NCBI RefSeq assembly: GCF_009765275.1
Contig: NZ_VOPH01000008.1
Location: forward strand, 62,001 to 126,000
Source of the DNA: Chachezhania sediminis
Lineage (GTDB): Bacteria; Pseudomonadota; Alphaproteobacteria; Rhodobacterales; Rhodobacteraceae
DNA length: 64,000 nucleotides
Direction of reading: 5' to 3'
In this document: in pieces, positions 45,059 through 54,238 of the stretch
Layout: each line of letters opens with the position of its first letter
Position numbering within the stretch: position 1 is the stretch's first letter
Translations under genes and position numbers: made by a program
The notes under the pieces: model-generated
Database searches by the model: none
What the model was told of the DNA's origin: nothing
What the model saw: only the letters and a program-made list of their open reading frames with translations

Positions 45059-46342
45059 TCAGTCGGTCAGGTCCATCATGCGGGCCTGGCCGGCGGCGAC
45101 CGCTTCGGCCGGGTCTTTGCCGTTGATGGCGATCGCCTGCAGCGTTTCGGCCAGCACGTTCTGGGCCGAAATCGCGGCGATGGCCGGGAAGACGCGGCCC
45201 GAGGTGAAGCCGAACAGCATGCCGTTCTGCGAATTCTCGATCACCGTCTCGATCTGCGGCTTGTACTTCTCGACCATCGGGTCGCTCCAGAAGCTGTCGG
45301 CCTTGGCGCCGTCCGCTGTCACCGGCATGAACAGGCCCGGTTCCATGTTCAGGAAGCGGCCGTAGTTTTCAGGTTGAAGTAGCCAGCGGACGAAGGTCTT
45401 CGACGCCTCCATCTTCTCTTCGTCCTGGCTGAGGAGCATGACCGCGTTGGCATAGGCGATGGTGTTGTGGCCTTCGCTGTCCTTCGACGGGATCGCCGCC
45501 ACGCCCAGGTCGGCGGCGTCGCCTTCGGCCTGCGTGTCATAGGTGGAGATGACCGAGAACTGCAGGATCATGCCGCAGCTGGCGGAGGCAAAGCAGGCCT
45601 CGGCCTCGCCCCAGGTCCAGGACGGCGCGTCGGGCGGCGAGAATTGCAGCATGTCGTTGTAGAACGTATAGGCCTCGACCGTTTCGGGATTGTCGAAACG
45701 CAGCGTGCCATCCTCGTTATAGATCTCGGACGCGCCGCCATTGGCCATCACCGAATAGACGGTCTGGTCGGTGTAAAGCTGCTTGTTGGCAGGCAGGCCC
45801 ATGCCATAGGCGCCGTCCGCGGTCAGCGTTTCGGCGGCAGCAGCCCATTCTTCCCAGGTGGTGGGAACCGCGACGCCCGCGGCATCCAGAACCGAAGGCC
45901 GATACCAGAGGTTCATCGACATGTTGTAAAGCGGAACCGCCCAGATGCCGTCGTCATAGGAATAGGCTTCGACCGCGGAATCGATGAAGTCGTGTTCGCC
46001 GTCCAGTTCCTCGACGAAATCCTGTACGGAGGTCAGGGCGCCCACGCTTTTCAGGATGGGCGTGAAGTCGGGGATCGCGAAGAGCATGTCCGGGCCCACG
46101 CCGGCGGCCAGTGCGGCCGGGGCCTTGGCATAGACCTCGCCCCAGTTCTGGGGTTCCTGCTTCACCACGATGTCGGGGTGGCTTTCGTTGAATTCGTCCA
46201 GCAGCGTTTGCACCCGCTCGACGCGGTGCGGCGGCTGCTCCATGTGCCAGAGCGTCAGTTCGGTCTGCGCCGCGGCGCTCAGCGGCATCAGCGCGGTCAG
46301 GGCCGCGCCTGCCAGAAGGTGGGGTTTGCGAATTCGGGTCAT
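45059..46342 (-). CDS. Sugar ABC transporter substrate-binding protein
   Basis: Periplasmic protein of 427 residues, SBP_bac_1 family. Signal peptide MTRIRKPHLLAGAALTALMP, cleavage near AAA-QTE. LTLWHMEQPPHRVERVQTLL, GVGPDMLFAIPDF, WAVPLYNMSMNLWYRPSVLD and VAVPTTWEEW are typical for carbohydrate binders. Context (nagA, nagB) indicates N-acetylglucosamine or a chitin oligomer or related amino sugar (inference). Confidence 0.94.
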   Translation of the reverse strand: MTRIRKPHLLAGAALTALMPLSAAAQTELTLWHMEQPPHRVERVQTLLDEFNESHPDIVVKQEPQNWGEVYAKAPAALAAGVGPDMLFAIPDFTPILKSVGALTSVQDFVEELDGEHDFIDSAVEAYSYDDGIWAVPLYNMSMNLWYRPSVLDAAGVAVPTTWEEWAAAAETLTADGAYGMGLPANKQLYTDQTVYSVMANGGASEIYNEDGTLRFDNPETVEAYTFYNDMLQFSPPDAPSWTWGEAEACFASASCGMILQFSVISTYDTQAEGDAADLGVAAIPSKDSEGHNTIAYANAVMLLSQDEEKMEASKTFVRWLLQPENYGRFLNMEPGLFMPVTADGAKADSFWSDPMVEKYKPQIETVIENSQNGMLFGFTSGRVFPAIAAISAQNVLAETLQAIAINGKDPAEAVAAGQARMMDLTD

Positions 46343-46394
46343 TCTGCGCGTCTCTCTCTGTTGCTGGGGGTTGAAGGCACTTATCGGCCCTTGG

Positions 46395-47126
46395 TCATCT
46401 CAGATGCGGATTGCGGTCGCGGTAGCGCGCGACGAGGCGGGCGTTGTTTTCCGCCGCATTCGGCATGTTCGCACTGCGGAACACCGGCGGGTCGCCGTCC
46501 TGTGCCAGGGCGTGGGACACTTCCACGACGATGGCGTTCAGGATCGCGGCGCCGATGACGGTCGACGCGGGCCCGGCCCGCAGGTCGGTGCCGGGCAGTG
46601 TGGCGATGGCGTCGCCGGCCTCGATCCCGTTGTCGATCACGATGTCGGCGAGGTCCGCCAGCCGGGTGCGGCCCGCAGCGGCGGCGGTCGAATAATCAAG
46701 CGAGGTCAGTGCCACCACGGTGGCGCCGGCTTCGCGTCCGATCTGCGCTGCCTCCAGCGGGGCGGCGTTCACGCCGCTGTTGGAAATCACCAGCAGCACG
46801 TCGCCCTTGCCCAGCCCGTAGCGGCCGATGATCGGCGCGACGAGCCCTTCGGTCCGTTCCAGCGCCGAGCCGGACACCGCGCCTTCGTGCAGCATGGTCG
46901 CCGCCGAAAGGATCGGCACGGCACAGGCCAGCCCGCCCGCGCGATACAGGACCTCTTCCGCCAGCATGTGCGAATGACCGGTGCCGAAGACGAAGAGCTG
47001 CCGGTCGGCGCGCGCGGCCGTGGTGACAGCGGCAGCGGCGGCCTGGATCGCGTCGGCGGTGGGGCCGGACTTCAGCGCGTCGAGCAGCGCGGACAGCCGG
47101 TCAAGATAGGTGCGGGCCGCGGTCAT
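46395..47126 (-). CDS. SIS domain protein, UPF0309 family
   Basis: Protein of 243 residues with one SIS (sugar isomerase) domain. LFVFGTGHSHMLAEEVLYRAGG, DVLLVISNSGVNAAPLEAA, ADIVIDNG, and GPASTVIGAAILNAIVVEV with PPVFRSANM near the end are UPF0309 hallmarks. SIS domains bind phosphosugars; this family has no assigned reaction that I know of. It sits between the regulator and the importer of an amino-sugar operon, so an N-acetyl-aminosugar phosphate is a likely ligand. ATGA overlap with the GntR gene. Confidence 0.9.
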   Translation of the reverse strand: MTAARTYLDRLSALLDALKSGPTADAIQAAAAAVTTAARADRQLFVFGTGHSHMLAEEVLYRAGGLACAVPILSAATMLHEGAVSGSALERTEGLVAPIIGRYGLGKGDVLLVISNSGVNAAPLEAAQIGREAGATVVALTSLDYSTAAAAGRTRLADLADIVIDNGIEAGDAIATLPGTDLRAGPASTVIGAAILNAIVVEVSHALAQDGDPPVFRSANMPNAAENNARLVARYRDRNPHLR

Positions 47127-47869
47127 CGCTCGGTGCTCCCCAGGGTCAGGTGGACTTTCATGTTGAAGGCATCCCCGCGGTAAAGGGACCGGACATATTC
47201 GAAGGCGCGGCCTTCGGCATCGCGGGTCAGACGGGTCAGCCGCAGGATCGGCGCGCCCTCGGGCAGGTTCAGCCGGTGCGCGGTTTCGCCTTCGGCGGCG
47301 GCGGCTTCCAGCGTCTGTTCGGCAGTGGTCGGTGCGATGCCGTATTCCGTGCGCAGCCGGTCATAGGTCGACTGCCGGGCAAAGTCGGCGCCGGCAAAGA
47401 AGCCGGGCGTGACGCGCGCGTCGATTTCGCTGATCTCGATCGCGACGGGGGCGCCGTCGACCAGCCGGATCCGCGTCAGCCGGTGGACCTGGCCGTCCTG
47501 CGGCAGGCCAAGAGCCAGCGCTGTGGCGGGATCGGCATCGCGGGTCGCGGCCTCGACCACGATCGACGAACTGTCGCGGCCCTGGCGGGCCATCGCTTCG
47601 GAAAAGCCGGTCAGCGTCGTCAGTTCCTGCTGGATCGCACCCGACCGCACGAAGGTGCCGCGCCCGACCTGCGCTTCCAGGAAACCGCGGTTGGTCAGGT
47701 GCTGCAGCGCCTGTCGGGCGGTCATGCGGCTGATCTGCCGGTCCTTCGCCATGTCCCGTTCGGATGGCAGCCGTTCGCCCGCGGTCAGCCTGCCGGCGCG
47801 GATGTCGGCCTCGATATCCCGCGCGATGGCAAGGTAGCGGGGCAGGTCTGGTTCAGCGGTCTTATCCAT
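47123..47869 (-). CDS. GntR family transcriptional regulator (HutC/UTRA subfamily)
   Basis: Regulator of 248 residues. The winged HTH is at about residues 10-80 (AGERLPSERDMAKDRQISRMTARQALQHLTNRG). The UTRA ligand domain follows (about 95-240) with VHRLTRIRLVDGAPVAIEIS. NagR/DasR-type proteins of this subfamily bind amino-sugar phosphates. It leads the amino-sugar operon, and a dyad lies 9 bp upstream of its start codon. Confidence 0.94.
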   Translation of the reverse strand: MDKTAEPDLPRYLAIARDIEADIRAGRLTAGERLPSERDMAKDRQISRMTARQALQHLTNRGFLEAQVGRGTFVRSGAIQQELTTLTGFSEAMARQGRDSSSIVVEAATRDADPATALALGLPQDGQVHRLTRIRLVDGAPVAIEISEIDARVTPGFFAGADFARQSTYDRLRTEYGIAPTTAEQTLEAAAAEGETAHRLNLPEGAPILRLTRLTRDAEGRAFEYVRSLYRGDAFNMKVHLTLGSTER

Positions 47870-47877
47870 TCTGCATA

Positions 47878-47891
47878 TTGGTATAGCCCAA
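47878..47891. promoter_or_regulatory. Candidate GntR/UTRA operator ahead of the amino-sugar operon
   Basis: TTGGTATAGCCCAA, an imperfect dyad (10 of 14 positions), in an AT-rich patch just upstream of the gntR start. HutC-subfamily regulators bind dyads of this type. It may also overlap the operon promoter. Confidence 0.45.
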
Positions 47892-47962
47892 TTTTAGCAA
47901 TGCAAGCGCAAATCCTGCCGCGGCGGGGCCGCGGGGCGGAAGGCGTTGAATTTGCAGTCGGT

Positions 47963-49459
47963 TCAGGAGGTCAGAAGCCGGTCGCGGTATCGGCAGAACC
48001 GCATGCGGGCCTCGGCCCAGGCACCTTGGTCGGTGCCTCCGGGCCGGTGCCTCCGGTGCCCGAGTCGCCGCAGGCCGGCGCTTGCAGTGGCGATGTCGGG
48101 ATGGGCGCCTGCCATCACGGCGGCCAGCATTGCAGCCCCCCGGGCGCCGAATTCGGCCCCATCCGGCACGATGACATCGCGGCCCAGCACTTCGGCAATC
48201 ATGTCGGACCAGAGGTGGCTGTTGCTGCCGCCCCCGGTCAGGGTCAGCGTGGCGTCGGGGGCCAGGTCCAACGCATCGGCCAGATCTGCCATGGCAAAGG
48301 CCACCCCTTCATAGACCGCGCGCAGCATGTCGGCCCGGCCATGCGCGGGCGTCAGACCGGCGAACTGGGCCCGCGCGGTCGGGTCCGCCACGGGCGCGAT
48401 GATCCCGCTTTCGCTGAGATAGGGCAGATAGGTCAGGCCGCGAGCGCCGACCGGGACCGCCGCGATTTCCGCATTCAGGCGGTCAAAGCCGTTGGGTGCC
48501 TCGACCAGATCCCGGGCCAGAAGGTTCATCGCCCAGTCAAGGTTCAGCGTCCCGGCCACGTTCACCATCGCGCGATACCATGCGCCGCCGGGGAGCGAAA
48601 ACAGCAACCCCAGATCTGGCGGTGTGAACACCGGCGTGTCGGACACGCGCCCCAGCATGCAGGTGGTGCCCAGAACGGCCGTAGCCGCACCGGGCAACAG
48701 CCCGCCGGCCCCGATTACGGTGGCGGGTACGTCACCCGCCCCGACCGCCACGGGCAGCCCTTCGGGCAGCCCGGTGTCCGCAGCCGCGGCGGCGGTCAGG
48801 CGCCCGCCTTCGGCGGTGCTGTCCAGCAGTTCGGGGAACAGGTGGGCGAAGCGTTCCAGGCCGAAGAGTTGGCGCATTGCCGGGCTGTCGCCTTGCGCCC
48901 GGGCATCGCCGGGGGCCACCGCGGCCTCGGTCCGGTCGATGGCGATGCGGCCGGTCAGGCGGGCGCGCAGGAAGTCCTTGTAGGACACGGCCGCTGCGGC
49001 GCGCGCGACGGTTTCGGGCTCGGACCTGGCGAGGCTCGCCAGAAGCGGCAGGGTGCAGCCCTGCTGCAGGACCGAGCCGGAGGAGGCGAAGATGTCCGAC
49101 ATCAGCCGGGGCCGTTCGGCGATCATGGCGTCCAGCATTGGCTGACTGCGGCTGTCTTCCCAGTTGATGCCCGGCCGCACCGGTTCGCCGTCCGCGTCCA
49201 GCAGCCAAAGGCCGACCATCGCCGCCGTCAGGCCCAGCCCCGCAATCTGGTCCGCGGCCACGCCGCTTTTCGCGACCACCTCGGCCAGGACCGCGCAGGT
49301 GGCGGACCAGCACAGGTCCGGATCTGCCTCGACCCGGCCATTGCCTGGGCGCAGCAGGGGTGTGCGGCGGCTGGCCACTGCGATCATGGTGCCATCGATA
49401 TCGAAGCAGGCCGCCTTGACGACGGACGAACCGGCGTCGAGCCCCAGGACGTATGTCAT
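47963..49459 (-). CDS. FGGY family carbohydrate kinase
   Basis: Kinase of 498 residues, xylulokinase-like. VLGLDAGSSVVKAACFDIDG is the N-terminal phosphate loop; NWEDSRSQPMLD is the sugar-binding WxDxR region; GAGDVPATVIGAGG starts the second domain; LTGGGSNSHLWSDMIAEVLG is the adenosine motif. It lies 93 bp upstream of and co-directional with the amino-sugar operon, but is separated from it by the gntR operator. Its substrate is unknown; known GlcNAc kinases are ROK or BadF types, none of which is encoded here. Confidence 0.92.
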   Translation of the reverse strand: MTYVLGLDAGSSVVKAACFDIDGTMIAVASRRTPLLRPGNGRVEADPDLCWSATCAVLAEVVAKSGVAADQIAGLGLTAAMVGLWLLDADGEPVRPGINWEDSRSQPMLDAMIAERPRLMSDIFASSGSVLQQGCTLPLLASLARSEPETVARAAAAVSYKDFLRARLTGRIAIDRTEAAVAPGDARAQGDSPAMRQLFGLERFAHLFPELLDSTAEGGRLTAAAAADTGLPEGLPVAVGAGDVPATVIGAGGLLPGAATAVLGTTCMLGRVSDTPVFTPPDLGLLFSLPGGAWYRAMVNVAGTLNLDWAMNLLARDLVEAPNGFDRLNAEIAAVPVGARGLTYLPYLSESGIIAPVADPTARAQFAGLTPAHGRADMLRAVYEGVAFAMADLADALDLAPDATLTLTGGGSNSHLWSDMIAEVLGRDVIVPDGAEFGARGAAMLAAVMAGAHPDIATASAGLRRLGHRRHRPGGTDQGAWAEARMRFCRYRDRLLTS

Positions 49460-49961
49460 GCCATTCCCTTCGGTCTGGGTGTCAGAGCGGGTCGACTACT
49501 TGGCGGCATAGCGCGGAGGCGTCAAGTTCCGGGTTGGGGGGCTTTCCGTGCCGGCAGAGGTCCCCGGCGGGTCGGGCCCGTGGTCCCCCGTGTCGTCTGC
49601 AATTCCCCGATGCCGTGCACCGGCGCACCGGCATCGGGGCGCGTCGGCGATACCCGGCAGCATGTCCCGGCCCGAGAAGGGGAACCCGTTCGGCGCCGAC
49701 CCAGCCCTGCCTGTGCGTCCCCGGGCTTCTTCGGCAAGGGCTGGCGCCGGTGCGTCTACAAGGTCCCCGGTTCGACCCAGAGCTGCGCGCGGTCTGGCAG
49801 ATACCCGTTACCGAATGCCGGTCCGGATTGCGGTGGATGGCCGTCCTTCCGATGTCCGCGCCGTTCGGACCGCGCCGGTTTCGACGAGGTGTGGCCGTCC
49901 CACCCCTTGGGTCTTCGCCTGCATACGCCGGTCGTCCGCGTGTTCGGGTGAGCGGTGCGGT
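49460..49961. other. 502-bp gap with no convincing gene
   Basis: Between the FGGY kinase start and the TctA stop. Open frames here lack ribosome sites and recognisable motifs; the composition is ordinary. It should hold the kinase promoter near 49465-49520 and a terminator for tctA, but I cannot point to either clearly. Confidence 0.4.
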
Positions 49962-51467
49962 TCAGTCTTCCAGCGGCGCGTTGCGGCGCCAGGCCTTCAG
50001 CAGGGGCGGCAGTGCCAAGCTTAGCACCAGCAGCAGCGTGACCAGCAGAAAGGCGCCGCTGATCGGTCTTTCGACGAAGGTCATGATGTCGCCGCGCGAA
50101 AACAGCAGGGCGCGGCGGAAGTGCTGTTCCAGCATCGGGCCCAGGATGAAGCCCATCAGCAGGGGCGCGGTGGGATAGCCATACGCGTTCATCAGATATC
50201 CGGCGATGCCGAAGAAGATCACGGTCATCACGTCGAAGGCGCTGTTGTTGACCGAATAGACCCCGATGCAGATGAAGAACAGGATCGCCGGGAACAGCAG
50301 GCGCTGCGGAACCCGAAGGATGCGTACCCAGAAGCCGATCAACGGGATGTTCAGAACCAGCAGCATCAGGTTGCCGATCCAGAAGCTGACCACCAGCCCC
50401 CAGAACAGGTCGGCATTGGTGGTGAAGAATTCGGGCCGGGGCGTGATCCCGTGGATCATCATCGCCCCCAGCAGCACCGCCATCCCGGCATCGCCCGGAA
50501 TGCCAAGCGCCAGCGTCGGAATGAACGCGGCCTGGGTCGAGGCATTGTTCGCCGCTTCCGGGGCCGAAATGCCTTCGATGGCACCACGGCCGAACTTATC
50601 CGGCTGGTGCGACACGCGCTTTTCCAGCGCATAGGCCAGAAACGCGGCTAGCGTCGGTCCGGCGCCGGGCAGGATCCCTACGAAGGACCCCACGACGCTG
50701 CCGCGGATCGTAGGCTTCCAGCATTCCTTCAGGTCCTGCCGCGTCGGCATCAGTTCCCGCATCCGCACCTTCTGGGGTTCCAGGTCGCGCGGCTTGCCCG
50801 CGTTCTTCAGGATTTCGGCCACGCCGAAGAGGCCCATGGCGATGGCGACAAGGTTCAGGCCGTCCTGCAACTCTAGCACGCCGAAGCTGTAGCGGACGTG
50901 ACCCGATGTCGGATCCATCCCGATGGTCGACAGCAAGAGGCCGATGACGACCGACAAGAGCCCCTTGAGCGGCGAGCCCAGCGACATGGTCGCGGCAGCC
51001 ACCAGCCCCAGAAGCATGATCGAGAAATATTCGGCCGACGAGAATTTCAATGCCATCTGACCCAGCGCCGGGGCGAAGCTCATTACCAGGACGATGGCGA
51101 AGCATCCGCCGAAGAAGGATGTCAGCGTGGTGATGAACAGGGCCACCCCGGCACGGCCCTGCTGGGCCATCGGATAGCCGTCCAGCGCCGTGACCGCCGT
51201 GGTCGAGGTGCCTGGCAGATTCAAAAGGATCGACGCGGTCGAGCCGCCGTATTGAGCGCCATAGAAGATGCCGGCCAGCATGATCAGCGCGCTCATCGGT
51301 TCAAGATGATAGGTGATCGGCAGGGTCATCGCCACCGCGGCCAGCGGGCCGATGCCCGGCAGGACGCCGATAAACATGCCGACGGAAACGCCGACCAGGC
51401 AGAACAGCAGCGCCTGTCCGGTGATGGCCACCTGAAGGCCAAGCGCGAGTCCGGAGAAAAGATCCAT
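49962..51467 (-). CDS. tctA: Tripartite tricarboxylate transporter permease TctA (second system)
   Basis: Membrane protein of 501 residues. GVLPGIGPLAAVAMTLPITY, FYGAQYGGSTASILLNLPGTSTT, GSFVGILPGAGPTLAAFL and GISAPEAANNASTQAAFIP are TctA motifs. Its closest style differs from the TctA at 32033 (GIGPLAA against GLGPSNG), so the two systems are not a recent duplication. Lies 3 bp downstream of tctB. The operon SDR-tctB-tctA is divergent from the matching tctC at 53108. Confidence 0.95.
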   Translation of the reverse strand: MDLFSGLALGLQVAITGQALLFCLVGVSVGMFIGVLPGIGPLAAVAMTLPITYHLEPMSALIMLAGIFYGAQYGGSTASILLNLPGTSTTAVTALDGYPMAQQGRAGVALFITTLTSFFGGCFAIVLVMSFAPALGQMALKFSSAEYFSIMLLGLVAAATMSLGSPLKGLLSVVIGLLLSTIGMDPTSGHVRYSFGVLELQDGLNLVAIAMGLFGVAEILKNAGKPRDLEPQKVRMRELMPTRQDLKECWKPTIRGSVVGSFVGILPGAGPTLAAFLAYALEKRVSHQPDKFGRGAIEGISAPEAANNASTQAAFIPTLALGIPGDAGMAVLLGAMMIHGITPRPEFFTTNADLFWGLVVSFWIGNLMLLVLNIPLIGFWVRILRVPQRLLFPAILFFICIGVYSVNNSAFDVMTVIFFGIAGYLMNAYGYPTAPLLMGFILGPMLEQHFRRALLFSRGDIMTFVERPISGAFLLVTLLLVLSLALPPLLKAWRRNAPLED

Positions 51468-51470
51468 GGG

Positions 51471-51914
51471 TCAGCTCCCGAAGGCGGCGATCGGGATGCC
51501 CAGGCCGCGGATGAAAAGGAAATAGCCAAGCCCCGTCAGCGCCACTGCCAGCGCCGCGGTCTCGAACCAGGTGATGTCCCGTTCGGCCTGGGCCGCGACG
51601 ACGACCAGTGCCAGCGTGGCCGGAACGAAGCCCAGCCGGTCGATCAGAAGCACCCAGATCAGGATGCCGCCCAGGACGAACATCACTGGCCGCGGCGACA
51701 GGTTCAGCGCCACTTTTGGCGCGGTCCGCCCTTGCCAGGCGGTGGCCAGCCCCAGGACGACGATCAGGCCGCCCAGCATGATCGGGACGAAACCCGGCCC
51801 CATGCGGACCACGGTGCCGAACGGATAGGACCGCGCCAACAGCATCGCGCCCAGGCCGATGGCGGCAAAGACCAGGCCTGCGGCTATTTCCTGTGTGTTC
51901 CGGGGCGGCTTCAT
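51471..51914 (-). CDS. tctB: Tripartite tricarboxylate transporter TctB (second system)
   Basis: Membrane protein of 147 residues with four hydrophobic segments. YPFGTVVRMGPGFVPIMLGGL after the first helix is the TctB signature. 3 bp before tctA; 63 bp after the SDR gene. Confidence 0.92.
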   Translation of the reverse strand: MKPPRNTQEIAAGLVFAAIGLGAMLLARSYPFGTVVRMGPGFVPIMLGGLIVVLGLATAWQGRTAPKVALNLSPRPVMFVLGGILIWVLLIDRLGFVPATLALVVVAAQAERDITWFETAALAVALTGLGYFLFIRGLGIPIAAFGS

Positions 51915-51977
51915 TCCGTTTCCTCTCCGTGTCTCTTGTTGCGCGGTCCTGCGTCGTTCATCGGGCGGCGTTCCGGT

Positions 51978-52682
51978 CTAGACCCCGGCCAGCGAGGCAC
52001 CGCCGCATTGCGTGATCGTCTGGCCGGTTATGGCGCCGGCGTCGGGACTGGCAAGAAAGGCCAGGGTGGCGGCAATCTCGTCTGCGGCGATGACCCGTCC
52101 GAAGGGCAGGGGCCGGACCGGGGCCGCGGCGCGCAGTGGGTCGCGCAGTTGAGGCGTATCGGTGGCGGCCGGCGCCACGGCGTTGGCGGTAATGCCCCGG
52201 GCCACATGTGCCGCCGCCAGCGACCGGACAAGCCCGTCGAGTGCCGCCTTGCTGGCCGCATAATAGCTGCGTCCTGCCCGGCCCTGCGCCGCCCGGCTGG
52301 ACACGAAAAGCAAACGTCCGCACCGCTCTGGCATGGTGGGGGCCAGGGCGTTCGCGATCCGGGCCGGGGCGCCGGCATGCAGCATCCAAAGTGCTGCGCC
52401 GCAGTCGGCCCCCGTTTCGGCATCGCTGTCCGGACGCATGATCCCGGCCGCATGGACAAAGGCGGTGGGGGCCAGGGCCAGGGCCTGATCGACGACAGCC
52501 GGCAGCGTGTCCGCACGGGACAGATCTGCCTGGATGAAGGCGGCAAGCCCGTGCCCGCCCGGCACCGGGGCGATATCGATCCCCGCGACCTGCCAGCCGT
52601 CCCGGCGAAAGCGGTCCGCCGCCGCGCGCCCGATGCCCGAAGCCACCCCGGTGATCAGCGCAACGGGCTGGGTGGCGGTCAT
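51978..52682 (-). CDS. SDR family oxidoreductase
   Basis: NAD(P)-dependent dehydrogenase of 234 residues from ATG 52682. TGVASGIGRA is the dinucleotide-binding turn; HAAGIM replaces the usual NNAG; catalytic Ser in LLFVSSRAAQG; catalytic YxxxK as SYYAASKAAL. The acidic IDIAP after beta-2 hints at NAD preference. It is first in the operon with tctBA and under a GntR box, so it probably oxidises or reduces a hydroxy/keto intermediate of the imported carboxylate. Confidence 0.92.
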   Translation of the reverse strand: MTATQPVALITGVASGIGRAAADRFRRDGWQVAGIDIAPVPGGHGLAAFIQADLSRADTLPAVVDQALALAPTAFVHAAGIMRPDSDAETGADCGAALWMLHAGAPARIANALAPTMPERCGRLLFVSSRAAQGRAGRSYYAASKAALDGLVRSLAAAHVARGITANAVAPAATDTPQLRDPLRAAAPVRPLPFGRVIAADEIAATLAFLASPDAGAITGQTITQCGGASLAGV

Positions 52683-52770
52683 CGGTCCCGCCTTGCGATT
52701 GGAAAAATCCTTGATCCTGGCATCTGCCGTCTTTCGTCCGGTCCCGGGTGAAGTGACAAAGGGCACGCAT

Positions 52771-52783
52771 AACTGTCAACACT
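52771..52783 (-). promoter_or_regulatory. GntR regulon box 1 (SDR-tctBA operon)
   Basis: Minus strand AGTGTTGACAGTT. Core GTGTTGACA is shared with the boxes at 52941, 55859 and 55943. It lies 89 bp upstream of the SDR start. Confidence 0.65.
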
Positions 52784-52914
52784 ACTTGCCAGCGCGCCCG
52801 TTCCGAAATCCGCGTGTGACCGCGCCGGGGCTGGTTGGCTGCGTATACATGACTTCAACTAAATTGATTGGCAATGGGGCAGGAAAGCGGACTGCGACGG
52901 AATACGGCGGGGTC

Positions 52915-52953
52915 TTGACCCCTTGAAGGTCTTCTCTCATAGTGTTGACACTT
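52915..52953 (+). promoter_or_regulatory. tctC promoter with GntR regulon box 2
   Basis: -35 TTGACC (52915-52920), 17-bp spacer, -10 CATAGT (52938-52943). The box AGTGTTGACACTT at 52941-52953 overlaps the -10 and the likely start, a good repressor position. It contains the dyad GTGT-TG-ACAC. Confidence 0.6.
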
Positions 52954-53107
52954 TATGCTGTGATCGAAACGCCATGTGACGGGTGGCCCGAGTTTCTTAC
53001 CCGACATGCGCTGCCCGGGGCGGGCGCATCCATGGCGCCGGCACGGCGCGGTTCGCGGAGTTTCCAGCCGTCGAATCAAGGACAATGAACAGACAAGGAG
53101 TCTGCAG

Positions 53108-54061
53108 ATGAAATTCGCTCTTCGCGGCGCGCTCGGTGCGGCCATGCTGGCGCTCGGCGCGATGTCGGCATCCGCCCAGGACTATCCGACGCGGTCGATC
53201 ACAATTGTCGTGCCCTATTCGCCGGGGTCCACCGACACCATGGCCCGCACGCTGGCCGCCGAGATGTCGAACGAACTGGGTCAGCCGGTCGTGGTCGAAA
53301 CCCGGCCCGGCGCCGGCGGTACCATCGGTGCGGCATCTGTCGCCAGCGCCGATCCGGACGGCTATACCCTGCTTTTCGCTGTCTCCTCGGTCCAGACCGT
53401 GGCCCCGCACCAGCGCGACCTGCCCTATGACTTCGATTCGCTGGCGCCCGTGGCTCGCGTGGCCATCGGCCCGAACATGATGGGGGCCCGCGCCAACGCA
53501 CCGTTCAAGACGGTCGAGGAACTGGTGGCTTATGCCAAGGAAAACCCGGGCCAGGTCAGCTATGGCTCTGCCGGGACCGGCGGTGCGACCCACATCGCGG
53601 CCGAGGCTTTTGCCCGCGCCGCCGGAATCGAGCTGTTCCACATTCCCTTTAACGGCGTGACGCCCGCGGTGGCCGCAGCCGTTGCAGGCGATGTCGACCT
53701 GGTTCTGGGGTTCGCCTCGGCGATCCTGCCGCAGGCCGAGGCCGGCAAGCTGACCGCGCTGGCGCAGCTGAGCGACGAGCGTACCGCTGTCGCGCCTGAC
53801 GTGCCGACCCTGATTGAAAGCGGCGTCGACCTGGCCCTGCCGCCCAACACCGGCATCTGGGCGCCCGCAGGCACCCCGACCGAGGTGATCGCAGCCCTGT
53901 CCGCGGCGGCCGAAACCGCGGCGGCAAGCGAAACCTTCCAGACCTTCGCGAAAAGCAGCCTGACCGCTGTCGACTATGCAGATGCGGCCGCCTTCACCGA
54001 GGTGCTGGAAGCAGAAGACGCGTTCTTTGCCGAGCTTCTGCCGACCCTGAAGATGGAATGA
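53108..54061 (+). CDS. tctC: Tripartite tricarboxylate transporter substrate-binding protein (Bug/TctC family)
   Basis: Periplasmic protein of 317 residues. AAGGAG lies 7 nt upstream of ATG 53108. Signal MKFALRGALGAAMLALGAMS, cleavage ASA-QDY. Bug-family motifs: DYPTRSITIVVPYSPGSTDTMAR, ETRPGAGGTIGAASVA, PDGYTLLFAV, YGSAGTGGATHIAAEAFAR, FHIPFNGVTPAVAAAV. It belongs with the divergent tctBA and binds a carboxylate, probably the substrate of the enzymes encoded at 54-61 kb. Confidence 0.95.
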   Translation: MKFALRGALGAAMLALGAMSASAQDYPTRSITIVVPYSPGSTDTMARTLAAEMSNELGQPVVVETRPGAGGTIGAASVASADPDGYTLLFAVSSVQTVAPHQRDLPYDFDSLAPVARVAIGPNMMGARANAPFKTVEELVAYAKENPGQVSYGSAGTGGATHIAAEAFARAAGIELFHIPFNGVTPAVAAAVAGDVDLVLGFASAILPQAEAGKLTALAQLSDERTAVAPDVPTLIESGVDLALPPNTGIWAPAGTPTEVIAALSAAAETAAASETFQTFAKSSLTAVDYADAAAFTEVLEAEDAFFAELLPTLKME

Positions 54062-54186
54062 CGGATGGCGCCTGCCCCAGCGGGCGCTGTCCACAGCTTG
54101 CGGCCCGGCCGGTCATCGGTCGGGCCGCATTCTATTTGGGCACCCTTGTCCGGGGTCCGGACGCTGCCCTTGCAGGAGACAAAAGA

Positions 54187-54220
54187 AAAGGCCCGGTCGT
54201 TTGCGCGACCGGGCCTTTCT
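54187..54220. terminator. Bidirectional terminator between tctC and the lyase gene
   Basis: AAAGGCCCGGTCG (54187-54199) pairs perfectly with CGACCGGGCCTTT (54206-54218), flanked by A-rich and T-rich ends. It serves both tctC (plus) and the convergent lyase gene (minus). Confidence 0.85.
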
Positions 54221-54238
54221 TGTGGCGTGGGAAGAGGA

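Noticed and set aside
47150-49951. 933-codon open frame on the plus strand
   Set aside because: Antisense of the GntR and FGGY kinase genes; GC-rich DNA keeps the opposite frame open. The tail in 49460-49951 shows no recognisable family.
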